Shown here: one piece after another, positions 11,901 through 22,523 of the stretch
Position numbering within the stretch: the stretch's first letter is position 1
How the letters are laid out: each line of letters starts with the position of its first letter
Made by a program: the position numbers and the translations under genes
The notes under the pieces: generated by a model
The model's input: the letters and a program-made list of their open reading frames with translations, nothing else
Databases searched by the model: none
What the model was told of the DNA's origin: nothing
Origin: Arthrobotrys musiformis
Lineage: Eukaryota > Ascomycota > Orbiliomycetes > Orbiliales > Orbiliaceae
Length of the DNA: 64,000 nucleotides
NCBI GenBank assembly: GCA_036971715.1
Contig: JAVHJL010000005.1
Span: forward strand, 2,046,001 to 2,110,000
Reading direction: 5' to 3'

Positions 11901-13470
11901 CGGCGAGAATGCGGTCGCCGGAGACTGGGTCATGACCATTGGAGGGTACCATCAAGCCTTCGTTGCGCCAAAGCAATACCCCAAACCACCCAGACTACGA
12001 ATCAGTTGGTCGCTGGATGACCACTTGAGTGTTAGTGGAGAAGCATACTTTGCAATCACCCCCAAAGTCTGCATGGGCGGCGGTAGATTACACGCCGCAC
12101 TCTCGCTTGGCCCGCTCTACGCCTTCTTCGACGCCTACGTGGACTTTTTGATCAACTTCAAACCATTCCACTTCCAAGCAGAGGGTGGAGTGTCTGTTGG
12201 TGTTTGCTTTACGCTTGATCTTTGGTTGGTCACCATCCGCATCAGCGTGGAAATTGGAGCCACTTTGAAATTGCGCGGCCCACCGATGGGTGGAGTTGTC
12301 CACGTCGACTTTTGGGTATTCGGATTCGATATTGGATTTGGTGAAAGCCCTAGACCTGCACCAAAACTATCAATCGAAGAGTTCTTCCAGACTGCCCTAA
12401 AGGACTCAAAATCCACACAAGGAGCAATGCTTTCCCTAACAAACGGTCCAGACAAATTCACCTCTTCTGAGGATGACGTCGAAGAACAAGCTGCTGTCGA
12501 AAAGGCGTTTTTGATCACCTGCGAATCCGGTCTTGAACCAGAAGACAAGAAAGAAACCAAAGAAGGGGATGCATGGTGGGTTCGTCCGGACGACTTTGCG
12601 TTCCAAACTACCTTGAAATTCGCAGCAAACGATATTACGTTCATCAAGGATTTCAGGGTTGATAACAATATGTTGCTATCAAAAGCGACGAGCCAAACTG
12701 TTGCTGTTCCGGAGAGGTGCAAGAACATCTATGCCCGCCCGATGGAAGTCACGGAGAGTGTAAAGTCTGCAGTTACGGTTACAGTGTACCAATACTCCAA
12801 GGATGTGTGCGCGTTGCGTAATACCGATCCAGGTGATATGTTGGCGTTCATGCTTTTGGACAGGCAGTGGCAAGTTGAAGCTATTGAAAAAGCAGTTCCA
12901 ACTTCTGTTTGGGGAAGATGTAAGTGGCCCATACCCACCGGCACTAATCCCACCCATTCTCTCCTCCTTTTTACCCTTTTCCACCTATACATTTGTTGAA
13001 CATCTTTGACTAATAACTTTGCAGACGACCCCAAAACCGACCCCCAACGCAGCGGCAACAAATCCTCCGAACTCCTCAGCGGCACCGACGTTTCCATCCC
13101 CCTAGTAATGGGCCTCAAAATCAAACCCCCAGAACCAGAAATGTCCCCCGACTACATCCAGCAATTCAACATTGTAACAGATATGAAGCAATCAGTATAC
13201 ACCGACAGCACTGTAGTCGGTTTCCCGAAACCACAGGAGGCTTCGGACAGTTGGTTGCCCAGGCCAAGTGTGAAATTGGATGCAAAGCAGGTGGTGAGTA
13301 CTTGGGAGAATTCGAAATTTGATCCCGCCACGGTGGTTACGGCGTGGGCGTTGAAGATGAAATATAAGGAGGGCACAACTGTTACTGGTGCTAGACCAAA
13401 GGAGTTGTTGAATCGGTATAGGCAGATGGTGCCTGCTATGCCTCTGGTTGCGGTTGGTAGTTCTGGTTGA
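5984..13470 (+). CDS. 2410-aa fusion: ComEC-like metallo-beta-lactamase domain plus DUF6603-like beta-rich region
   Basis: Four exons (5984-7169, 7254-9422, 9488-12919, 13025-13470) join with every junction in phase. The N-terminal domain has the marks of the metallo-beta-lactamase hydrolase fold, closest to the ComEC/Rec2 C-terminal type: NVGSGDGA (20-27), FMDGG (49-53), THWDSDHYAG (106-115, the metal-binding HxDxDH), a GDADLALE block near 326 and KLSHHGSRSSN near 358. Unlike ComEC it has no membrane channel. Residues about 595-705 form a charged linker (a run of Asp, then Lys/Gly-rich repeats, then an acidic patch). From about 800 the protein is beta-rich. Residues about 1600-2070 match my memory of DUF6603, for example GEAYFAITP and GDWVMTIGGYH. 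No signal peptide or membrane helix is seen. The likely activity is metal-dependent hydrolysis of a nucleic acid or other phosphoester; the substrate and the role of the DUF6603 part are unknown. A split into two genes is unlikely given the phase-matched introns. Confidence 0.85.
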
Positions 13471-14264
13471 TTTGATTGATGATAACTGGCGTTGCTTTTT
13501 GATTTCATAACTATATATTTTGCAATGGAGTAGTTTTTTTCCCCTTTACGAATGTTTCGCTTGACTTTTATTGTTTTTTTTCGAATACAGAATAAAGATT
13601 AATTGGAATGAGAGATATTGCATTGTTGCTTGTGTTTTTGTTGGGCGACTACGACTTGAGTTGTTGTTGCACTTTGAATCTCGTCGTTGTGTTAGAAGGT
13701 CTTAGGGGGACAAGGGTCAATTGTGGTATTTTTTTGCGTTGATCTCAATCGAGCTTCTAAAATTAAACCGGCAACAAGCACTACCAACCACCGAATTTAG
13801 TGAAAGGATTCTAGCTTTAGAACAATGCAATTATATTATCAATATCGTGCATATGTGCTTTTAACAGGCAATGAATTACCACTGTGAATCACGAATACAA
13901 TGAAGCATCTTCGAGGTCGATTAAAAATACAAATCGCTGTCATGTTTCTGGGCTTAATTAGAAGCTTGGCCGATTTAAAATCTTCCGGAGAGTGCCCAGA
14001 CCATAGCTCGGGTGTCTTCGAGATCGATTCGCGGAGGCAAAGGCCCCGGCAGCTGGTAGCAACCCTTGTGACATGGCCTGGCTAGGAAATATGAAGCTTA
14101 AGCTCCTTACTACCCCACAAATGCCATTCCTCTCTTCCTATACCTCTCTCAAAACATTCAAAGACGAAAAAAAAATTCAGTCGAATTCGAAATCTAGTTG
14201 TGGGTACCAATTGTGAGGCGGAAAGAAACCCCTCCTATCCTCCGCCGCGCGTACCGGTTCCAAC
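13471..14264. other. Intergenic region
   Basis: About 0.8 kb between the MBL-DUF6603 stop and the alpha-galactosidase start. T-rich runs after 13500 fit a 3' end, and the part just before 14265 should contain the promoter. No gene or RNA is seen. Confidence 0.5.
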
Positions 14265-15668
14265 ATGATATCCCAAACCACCGGCTTCATACTCGCGTTA
14301 GCGACACTGCTAGACAGCTCTCTGGCATCAGACAATGGCCTCGCTCTCACGCCTCAAATGGGTACGCCAAAATCCCTGCAATTTTGAACCCGAAATTGAC
14401 AGGGAACTCCCCTTTTGAAAATAACACATACTCAACACCTCTACCTCTAGGCTGGAACACATGGAACACCTTCGCCTGCAACATAAACGAAGACACGATC
14501 CTCGGAGCCGCCAAGGCTCTTAAAAAGCTAAAACTCGATGAATATGGTTACCATTATGTCGTTATGGATGATTGCTGGTCTTTGCACCAGCGAAATGCAA
14601 CGGGGTATCTTCAATACGACCCCGTAAAGTTCCCTAAGGGGATCAAGCACCTAGCGGACGAGATTCATGCGTTGGGACTCGGGTTTGGGATGTACTCTTC
14701 CGCCGGGAAGTATACTTGCGGCAGATACCCCGGTAGCCTCAGCTTCGAAGAAAAAGACGCCGACCTCTTCGCCGAATGGGACGTCGACTACTTGAAATAC
14801 GACAACTGCCATAACGAAGGGCAGAGCGGCACGCCGTTGATAAGTTACAACAGATACGAGGTTATGAGCAAGGCGCTGAATAAAACCGGACGTCCTATAC
14901 TGTACAGCATGTGCAACTGGGGTGAAGATTCGCCGTGGGATTGGGCGCCCACTATCGCAAACAGTTGGCGGATGAGTGGGGATATCGTTAACGTGTTCGA
15001 TCGATACGACGATCGGTGTCCCTGTGAAGACTATATCTGTCGGCTGCCGGGTCATCACTGCTCTATTATGAATATTATCAACAAGGCGGCACCGCTGGGT
15101 CAGAAGGCACATACTGGAGCCTGGAACGATTTGGATATGCTGGAAGTCGGAAACGATAATCTAGACTACGAGGAGCAGAAGTTACATTTCTCGATCTGGG
15201 CTATGGTCAAAAGCCCACTGATCATGGGGCACGACATCATGCACACCTCGGATCAGACACTAGAAATCCTCACAAACAAAGATATCATCGACCTGAGCCA
15301 GGGAAACTGGGGCGTAGCGTATCGGTCATACAAAAAGGAACACTCACAGCTCTGGTTGCAAGACTCAAAAGACAAAAGCGGGAATATCGTGGTAGCACTT
15401 ATCAATAACGGACACAAAGACGGTGATTTTACGATCGATTTCGAAGACATCTTTCTGGATGAGTGGGATAGGAGGAAAGTAGAGTACCAGGTCACGGACC
15501 TGTGGACTAAAGAAGACTTAGGGCTCGCGAAACACAAGCTAGAGGTGAAAGTTAAGCGCCATGGAATCTTCGTGGGAAAGTTGGCATTCGCCAGGTGAGT
15601 ATAAGTCGTAGCCAACCTAACATCATGCGACGCGAGCCCACTAACGCTATAACGATACGAGTATCTAG
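14265..15668 (+). CDS. Secreted alpha-galactosidase, GH27
   Basis: Three exons (14265-14361, 14451-15594, 15662-15668) give a 415-aa protein. It should hydrolyse terminal alpha-1,6-galactose from melibiose, raffinose or galactomannan outside the cell. The start at 14265 was chosen because it provides a signal peptide (hydrophobic FILALATLL, cleavage probably near ALAS-DNG). It is followed by the GH27 start LALTPQMGWNTWN, whose GW is formed across intron 1. Catalytic signatures are present: YLKYDNC with the nucleophile Asp, and SWRMSGDI with the acid/base Asp. VVMDDCW and GAWNDLDMLEVGN are also typical. The length suits a fungal GH27 without an added binding module. If the last intron is retained, the protein ends at 15598 with Ala-Arg instead of Ala-Ser-Ile; both ends are possible. 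Confidence 0.93.
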
Positions 15669-16043
15669 CGACCCGAAGCTTAAGCCAAGAACTAAAATAT
15701 ATCACGCGGAGGCTGATGAGCTTTAGGTGGAATATTAGAGGGGAAAGAATATGCACTCCGTTATTAATTTACCCTCAAAGTCGCAATGGTTGTATATCAC
15801 TGCTGGAGTTTTTTTTCTCTCGAGGAAAAACGTGAGGAAAAAGAAAACAAGTTGTATTTGAGCTCCTGTTACCATGTAGCTAGACACATCAAAGTACGAC
15901 TTGTAATCAGATAAATCGTGAAAAAAAAAAAGCTTGAGAAACCGGAATTGTTAATTGACGTTCGGAAAGCTGTTCGCTAGCACGTAACAAGCGCTGCAGC
16001 ACAAAAATAGAGAGGTGTTCCGCCCTAATTCCAAAACCCGGGC
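15669..16043. other. Intergenic region between convergent genes
   Basis: About 375 bp between the 3' ends of the alpha-galactosidase and the minus-strand coiled-coil gene. A-rich runs (for example near 15920) are the only notable feature. Confidence 0.5.
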
Positions 16044-17633
16044 TTACTCCTCACCAAAATCAGTCCTTCGGATCCCAGAAGGTTTGAAAGGGGCAGCATT
16101 AGCACGAAGCCCGGGACCAGTGTTTACACCGGGAAGAGATCGAGTCCCGAACTTTGTACGAGCCGCGGCTGCAACCTCCAATCGGTGTTTGTCAGCTTCG
16201 AGATTCTCAATCGCATTTTGCATGACTTCCACGTGTAATCCACGACGATGGAGGATGCTAGTGGAAATCTTTCGCTCTTTGTCCATCTTCGCCATTTTAT
16301 CTGTGCTTTTTTGCAAAATTTCGGTGTTTTTGTCCAACTGACCTTTGAGCTTCGAATTCTCCAGCTCAATGGCAACTAGTTGCTGTCTGAGCTCGGCATT
16401 TTCCTTTTGAAAGTTCTCGACTTCGCTGCCGAGGTGCGAATTTACCGTAATGGCGTCATCGAGGTCCTTCTCGACCTTAGCGTTCTTCTTTTTCAGAAGT
16501 TCGATCTCTTTCTCCAACTCTCGGATTTTGGTAATTTGCTCAGTGAAGAGCTTGTCCCGGCTTTGATAGATCTGGATCTCTCGTTCGAGTTCGGAAATGA
16601 TCTTTGTGGTGTCGTTTTGGAAAATAACAGTCTTATCCATATGCTTGAAGAACGCATCTTGAGTGACTTGATATTTCTTCTCAAGGGCTTTCATGTCTTT
16701 GGCCATTTTTTCGTCACGCCTCAGCAATGGGGTGTGCGTGTATGGATTTCCATCGGAAGAGGGATGATGTCGAGAGCTCTGTCGACACTCCTGCAACTGC
16801 TCGCTCAAGTGACCAATAAATTTCTCTTTCGCCTCGCTAGTCTTTTTAAAGGCCTCGACGGTGTCCTGAAGAATTTTGGCATTGAAATCGCCGTCGGGAG
16901 CCTCCTTGATGTCGGTCTTGCGAATGAGCTTTTGAACTTCGATTTCTTTCTGCATGAGCTCCTTTTGAACTTCGATTTTTTTCTGCAGGGCCTGGACTTC
17001 TAAAGCATGTGCAGTCTTATTGGCCTCGATTTGGGCACGTAGTTCAGCGATTTCCTTTCCTTTGGCCGCGAGAGAAGCGAAAGCCTCCTTGTTTTGAGCA
17101 CGAGAAGCCTTCTTTATTTCATCTTGGAGACGAAGTAGCTCCTCGTTGATACGAGGGATGGCGGCAGAGAATGCAGCTGAATCCCTCTGTTGCCAATATT
17201 AGCATCAATATGCCTGAACACACGAGTTCGAAGATAACAGGGAGGACGATGTCAATGATGATTATGGATGATGGTGCTCCATAGGTCAGAGCAACGCAGT
17301 ACTTACAGGGTTCGCTGAGCCAGGTGAACCTGGAGTCTTAGGGCGGTCTGATGGTGGCAACATATTGGGAGCAAACTTGGTGGATGGTTCAGAATCGGAA
17401 AAGTCGATGAGCAGAGGTGATGGAGAAGCACCGGGAACTCGTGGCAAGATGAATGTTAAGTCGGCTTTGGGTTCCTCCTGTGCAGGAGAAGAGTGGGTGA
17501 TGTTGATGTCAGCAAGGTATTGGGGGGGAAGTTGTTGGTAGCTGGAGAGGAAGCTTCTGGAGGTTGATGTCAAACTTACAACAAGAGGGACACTATCGGG
17601 AGCAATAAACCCAGCAGCGATGAGAGCGTCCAT
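16044..17633 (-). CDS. 455-aa coiled-coil protein of unknown function
   Basis: Three exons on the minus strand (17580-17633, 17307-17477, 16044-17186) join in phase to 455 codons plus stop. The first 75 residues are Pro/Ser-rich and contain LLIDFSDSEPS and SDRPKTPGSPGS, with several SP/TP sites that could be phosphorylated. From about residue 80 to 430 the sequence is an almost continuous charged heptad pattern (for example KKIEVQKELMQKEIEVQK), so a long parallel coiled coil is likely. The tail is basic with LPGVNTGPGLRANAAPF. There is no signal peptide or membrane segment. A structural or scaffold role is inference only; no family is recognised. The start is supported by the early donor and acceptor pair that removes in-frame noise. 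Confidence 0.8.
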
Positions 17634-18654
17634 CTTAGTGACAGACGAGCCTCCAACAATTGAAGCCGAGATAGTATGTATCTAGTTCTTCGTGATAGCA
17701 GAGGCACGTGTCGAAGGGGGGTGTATGGAGGAGGGAGTAATATGCTATGAGGATGATGTTCTGTTGCGTGGTTGGTTACGTCGTGTCGTAATATAATGCT
17801 GGCTTCGTCAACATTCAAGCCAGAAAGTGTGGAAGCCGCAACCCCTCAGCACTCTACCATCATTCTGCCTGCTTTGGGCTGAACCGGGGCCCACGGCACC
17901 TAAACAAACTGACACTTCCTGAGCCCACGCGTCTTTAGTAGATTCACAGACAGATTTAGGTATAGAAATGTTCACGGGAGCATTCACAGGAAGATTCGCA
18001 GGTAGATTCATAGGTAGATTCACAAGTAGACTCGATTCATAGCCAAGCAAGTGAGCCGGTAGGTACCTATGTAGGCTAGAAGGTAGTCTCTCGCGCAAAA
18101 GTACTAAATCAACGTGGTTATGTACTTAGGTACTTATATACATGCATAAAAGCGTTAGATTTCTACTTTTATGCTCGACGATAGTCTGAGAAGCTAAGCA
18201 TGGAGGCCGAATTTTGTTAGAGGACCCACTTACAGGGACCCTTATAACATACCCAGGCCCATTGAAACCACTATTATATCTAAGATGATTCACGCATACA
18301 TGGGGCAATGCAACGTTAACGTTAGCTATAATGGAGTTTAATTTGAAATATTGTATTTGGATATCCACCGCTGCGGAGGAAGTCTCGTAACAGTAAAACA
18401 GTTAATTAGAAAATCATTAAGAATAGAAAACATGCGGTAGTGCGATAAGGTACGTCCCTCCCCGTCGGAGGACGCTCGATGCTCAGATAACAGGAAAAGG
18501 ACAAAAAAGAAATAAAAATAGAAATAGCGCACAAAAAAACGATCGGTTGTCGTGGGCAAGGCGATAATACGTATGACAGACTAACCTCATAGGATACCTA
18601 CTTGAGCTCAGTATCTATACGAGGTGTGTTTGTATACTTATCGGTCGTACCTCC
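17634..18654. other. Intergenic region with a short tandem repeat
   Basis: About 1 kb between the coiled-coil gene start and the zinc-finger gene end, both on the minus strand. It holds the 12-bp repeat at 17986-18033, several AGGTACCTA-like words and no gene I can support. Confidence 0.5.
17986..18033. repeat. 12-bp imperfect tandem repeat
   Basis: Four adjacent 12-bp units of the form ayaggtagattc lie in intergenic DNA, with decayed copies further left. The minus-strand reading gives a Leu-Pro-Xaa-Asn-like repeat, but no gene there is convincing. Confidence 0.75.
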
Positions 18655-19909
18655 TCAATCGTCGCGATCGTAGTTTTGACGCCTGGTACGGTTGTATTCA
18701 CGGCGAGCCTCAGCATTTTCAAGAACCCACTTTCTGATCAGCTCGGCATTCTCCGCTTTCTCTTGCTCGATAAGGCGCTCCTTCTCCTCAGCTTCCCTCA
18801 GTTCTTCAGGACTGAGTTTCATACGAGCTTCAAGACGGGCAGCTTCGATCGCCTTTTTGCGGGCCTCCTCTTTTTCGACCTTCCTGCGCTCCTCCTCGAC
18901 TCTCTTTGCCTCTCTTTTGATGGCGCGCTTAACTCTTCTTTGCTGCCTAGACATTCGCTCCTTGAGTGACATCATTTCTTCCTCCGAGGGAGTAGCATGG
19001 TCGGTCCAATCAGTTGAATAGTCAAATTCCTCGCTTTCTTTATCGGAGCCGAAAGCTTCGAGTAAATTTCCTTGCGAGTTGTAAGTTTTCTCGTCGGCGG
19101 GTTGCTGAATATCAGTCGAAGTCGCAGGCTCGGGAGCTTTATCTTCTTCGAGTGGCGGCAAGGGATCGAAGGGGATATAATCTCGATTTTCATTTTCGAG
19201 GCGATCTTGGGCCAAATAGAGCTGATAGGCGTCCCATCGTCTATCTGACTCGATTTGAACTCGCCTTTGATGGGCGAGACGCTCCTGTCGCTCGTTGTAC
19301 CTCCTGCGATTATCCTCGCGTCTAGTGTAAGGGTTTTGTTGTTAGCCATGCATTCAATTCGTCACCAATAAACTCAGTCAAGGGGGGCTTCTAGCGTAGA
19401 GGAAAACTTTAAGACTTACTCCCACGCGTCGGCAATCCTGATGTGAGCTCTATCAGTGCGGCAATGTTCATAGTACTCCTTTGAGTCATGGTAGACCTTG
19501 ACGCAGTGGCGGTCAAAAACGGACTGGCAGCCTTTCATATGATCGATTGCTTTGAGAAGGCTATGAGGGTCTGTTCCATTGATACCGGCACCACACTTTC
19601 CACACTTGAACTGGTGCAACCTGAACGGATAGTGGTCTTTAAAGGCCTTGATGCCACTGAATGCCCGGTCATCGCAGCTCTGGCAGATGATCGAGACATG
19701 GTCTTCGATGATGTGGTCACGAAGGTCAGTGGCTGATGAGAACCTACATGTATACAGAGTGTGTTAGAAAAGATCCTAAGACACACGCGGGTTGAAGAAG
19801 AGCCAGGGAATCAAAAGAGAAGTAGCTAGTCGGAGCTATCTCAGGAAAATACTTACATCCAATCACAAGGGAGGCACTCGTGCTCATAATGAGGAATAGC
19901 GGAAACCAT
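18655..19909 (-). CDS. 347-aa C2H2-type zinc-finger protein with charged helical C-terminus
   Basis: Three exons on the minus strand (19857-19909, 19420-19743, 18655-19321) join in phase to 347 codons plus stop. The N-terminus has a classic finger, CLPCDW then LRDHIIEDH (C-x2-C-x12-H-x4-H). A second Cys/His cluster follows: CQSCDD, KDHYPFRLHQFKCGKC and DHMKGCQSVFDRHC. These sites should bind zinc. Residues about 130-347 are strongly charged and helical, rich in Arg, Glu and Lys (EEERRKVEKEEARKK), with an acidic middle. Such proteins may bind nucleic acid or act in RNA or protein assembly; the target is not visible. Intron 1 splits the first finger, which supports the splice model because the joined sequence restores the finger spacing. 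Confidence 0.85.
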
Positions 19910-21458
19910 CTTGAATGTTCTGTTAGAAGATGTGTTTGTTAGGCTGTATTGATCTTAGTTGTTGAGATTTGCCTCGTGCTGGCCTCGCAGCGCGTCTAGG
20001 ACGGATTAAATAGCTTGAGAAGGAATGAATCAGGGGAGCTTCAGAAGCAGGAGTGTATTCGGAGAAGGAGGTTGCTTGGTGAAAAAGAAAGAGCGAGGGT
20101 TACCGTATCCCTTATCTTCTGCGGCGTTTGACGCGATGCAGCGCGACTAAGTACCTTGAAGGGCTTGGGATTTCTCTTGCATTCTCGTGAAAACACGAGG
20201 AGAACGAGGATTTATTGACGCAAGATAAAATTTTAAAATTGATTCATCGACTCACCGTTTTCTGATGTTAAGCTGAGGGCTTGGGAGTATCTCTTCGTAC
20301 TGGTTGGGAAAGATGAGAGGGGACAAAGCGAGAAGTATGCTTTGAGAAAAGGTTTCTTATGATGGAAGAAGAGCCGTGAAGGCTTATTCCACGAGGAGAC
20401 AAAGATGGTGTGGTGACCGACTGAAGAGAAAGGTGGGCCAAGGGAAGAGTCGAGGGTCTTAAATAATTGGGGGGAGTGCAGGCCACAAAATATCCAAAGA
20501 ATATCGACGACTTCCATATCAGGGCGTGAAATATTTATTCTCAAAGTTTTCCATTTTTGGAAATTTAGGGTCTAGTCCTGAGCCCTCAGCACCTTGGTAT
20601 CTATGGGCCCTTATCATTACGTTACTGTTCGCCGCACACACTACGCACGCACTGTTGCTCGGTACTTTTTTCTACACGACACTGCCACGCCGACCTCAGC
20701 ATTAGTTACTGTATACTTGTTTGTTTGTACAGGTTAACCTAAGATAATTCAGCTCACGCAAGAGGTACACCAGGTACTTAAAGTCCTAATTTATTTCCCT
20801 TTAGTGTGGCACGCCGATTACAGAGGCCTTCGAGTGTCGAGACAGGCTAATACTCTAACTTTTAACCGTACTTAGGTCGAAAAGAAACGAGTAGTGCTCC
20901 TTCCTCTTCTCAGTTGAGCTCGCCGTGTTGAAAATGTTGCATATTTTGGGGGGGATCTTCTTGTAACACAGGTGTATCGTGGAGCTTCGTGCTTTGCATT
21001 AATATCAATAGTTCTTAGCTAACTAAATCTAGATTTTAGATAGAGTTTATGCTGGTGGAAACGCTGGTCAATACGCATAAAGCCTAATCGGTTTGGTTTA
21101 GATCTTCTCTTCTTTTAGCGGCAATGGGCTGAGGTTACACACATATATTACCCAAGCTACAGCTAGAGCCCAAGCTTTATAGCTATTACAGCTATAACCG
21201 GCCATAATTTGCTCAACAGAAATGCAACCTCACCCGTATCGTATCGTCTGGACAAGCAAAAATCCTGGAGACCGCAAATGTCCTCTAAAACTACCTCAGA
21301 CCACATCGGCTTCGGGGGGCCTTCAAAATGTACCGCATTGCCCCTCCCGTTTGCTCCAAGGAACCCAAAGATTATCGTGCGCCGAAGAAAAGATCAACGC
21401 CCGCCAGTGTGCTTAAAATACGACCACGTTTGCGAGCAATACCCAAATCCGCAAAGAC
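19910..21458. other. Intergenic region between divergent genes
   Basis: About 1.5 kb between the zinc-finger gene start (minus) and the 231-aa secreted protein start (plus). Minus-strand open frames at 20.2-20.5 kb lack coding character and may be 5' leader. No RNA gene or mobile element is seen. Confidence 0.5.
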
Positions 21459-22226
21459 ATGAAAGCCATGAGGAAGGAAATTCCTTGGCTACTCCTCCCT
21501 TTGCTACGGATAGCCGACGCTGCTATTCTCGATGCTGCCGCTGTGGTTCAGTTAAGCCAAGCGAATGAAACGGCAACCAATATTTCGGGGGACGAGATGC
21601 CTGGAGCTGAAATCATCCGCCGACAAGATTCTGGGAATGGCTTGGAAACGCCTACATATACCTCCTATGTAACGATCATGGAGACGGTAACCGCTCCTCC
21701 ACAAACGATCACCAGTTTCTATTCCGGGCCTGGTTTGGCGGGATTGGTGGCATCGATCAGCGCGACTACTAGTACTGCGGCTAGCAGCATGACTCCAACC
21801 GGTAAGTATCTTCGGTCACAATATGAGAGGTTTTCAAGAGGAGATCGTGATCGGCTGACAGTGAGGGTCATAGGGACCTGCAGTATGCCGCCAACAGTTA
21901 CGGCTCCCTGTGTTATCAGCAGCAATGGAGAGTGTGTGAGGGACTACTACGATGCATTACAAAGCTGCTACAAGGACGGAACTTTCTCAACCCTCAAGAA
22001 CATCGCTCAGTATGTCGAGCTGGGAGATAACGGGTCTTATGATGGATTTAGAGATTGCTCGCAAAACAGCTTGCAGGACCAGCTAAACAATACTGGTACA
22101 CTAAGCCGGCGCAGTCTTCTATCTGACGGCTCAGTGGTGATACTTGAAAATAGTAAGGACCAGCCGCTGAATTCACAGGGAGTCGCCATGATGGATGAAA
22201 GCGTTTCGCAGTTGATGCACGCTTAA
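21459..22226 (+). CDS. 231-aa small secreted protein of unknown function
   Basis: Two exons (21459-21801, 21874-22226) encode 231 residues. The 72-nt intron starts GTAAGT, ends TAG and carries a CTGAC branch point. Its length is a multiple of three with no stop, so the unspliced frame would also stay open (255 aa). The N-terminus MKAMRKEIPWLLLPLLRIADA looks like a signal peptide. The mature part is Thr/Ser/Pro-rich in the first half and has six Cys in the second half (CSMPP, APCVIS, GECVRDYYDALQSCYKDG, RDCSQNS), which could form disulfides. Two N-glycosylation sequons lie near the N-terminus and others near the C-terminus. No family is recognised. It lies just upstream of another surface protein gene on the same strand. 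Confidence 0.65.
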   Translation: MKAMRKEIPWLLLPLLRIADAAILDAAAVVQLSQANETATNISGDEMPGAEIIRRQDSGNGLETPTYTSYVTIMETVTAPPQTITSFYSGPGLAGLVASISATTSTAASSMTPTGKYLRSQYERFSRGDRDRLTVRVIGTCSMPPTVTAPCVISSNGECVRDYYDALQSCYKDGTFSTLKNIAQYVELGDNGSYDGFRDCSQNSLQDQLNNTGTLSRRSLLSDGSVVILENSKDQPLNSQGVAMMDESVSQLMHA

Positions 22227-22523
22227 ATCTTTCTCCCCGCGGAAAGCAAAAAAAAAAAAATGTCTGATGGAAACTTCTATTATATTACAACTACCGCTTA
22301 TCAACCCCCTCAAGCTCCCCCTAAACGGAAATCATAGACGTTGGCCGGTGATCCCATCATAAATTCGTCGATACGTATGCATACTCGCCCCACGGGGAAA
22401 ACTATATATAGCTAACCAGCGCAGCAGCGCCCCCCGCTACTTGAAATTTTGGCCTTTGCATTCTCTTCCCCAATTACACATGTATTACAACCACTACACA
22501 AATTAATTTATTATCCCCGCAAT

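Noticed and set aside
17986..18033. Possible CRISPR-like spacing of short repeats
   Set aside because: The units are adjacent 12-bp copies with no spacers, in a eukaryotic genome. It is an ordinary minisatellite.
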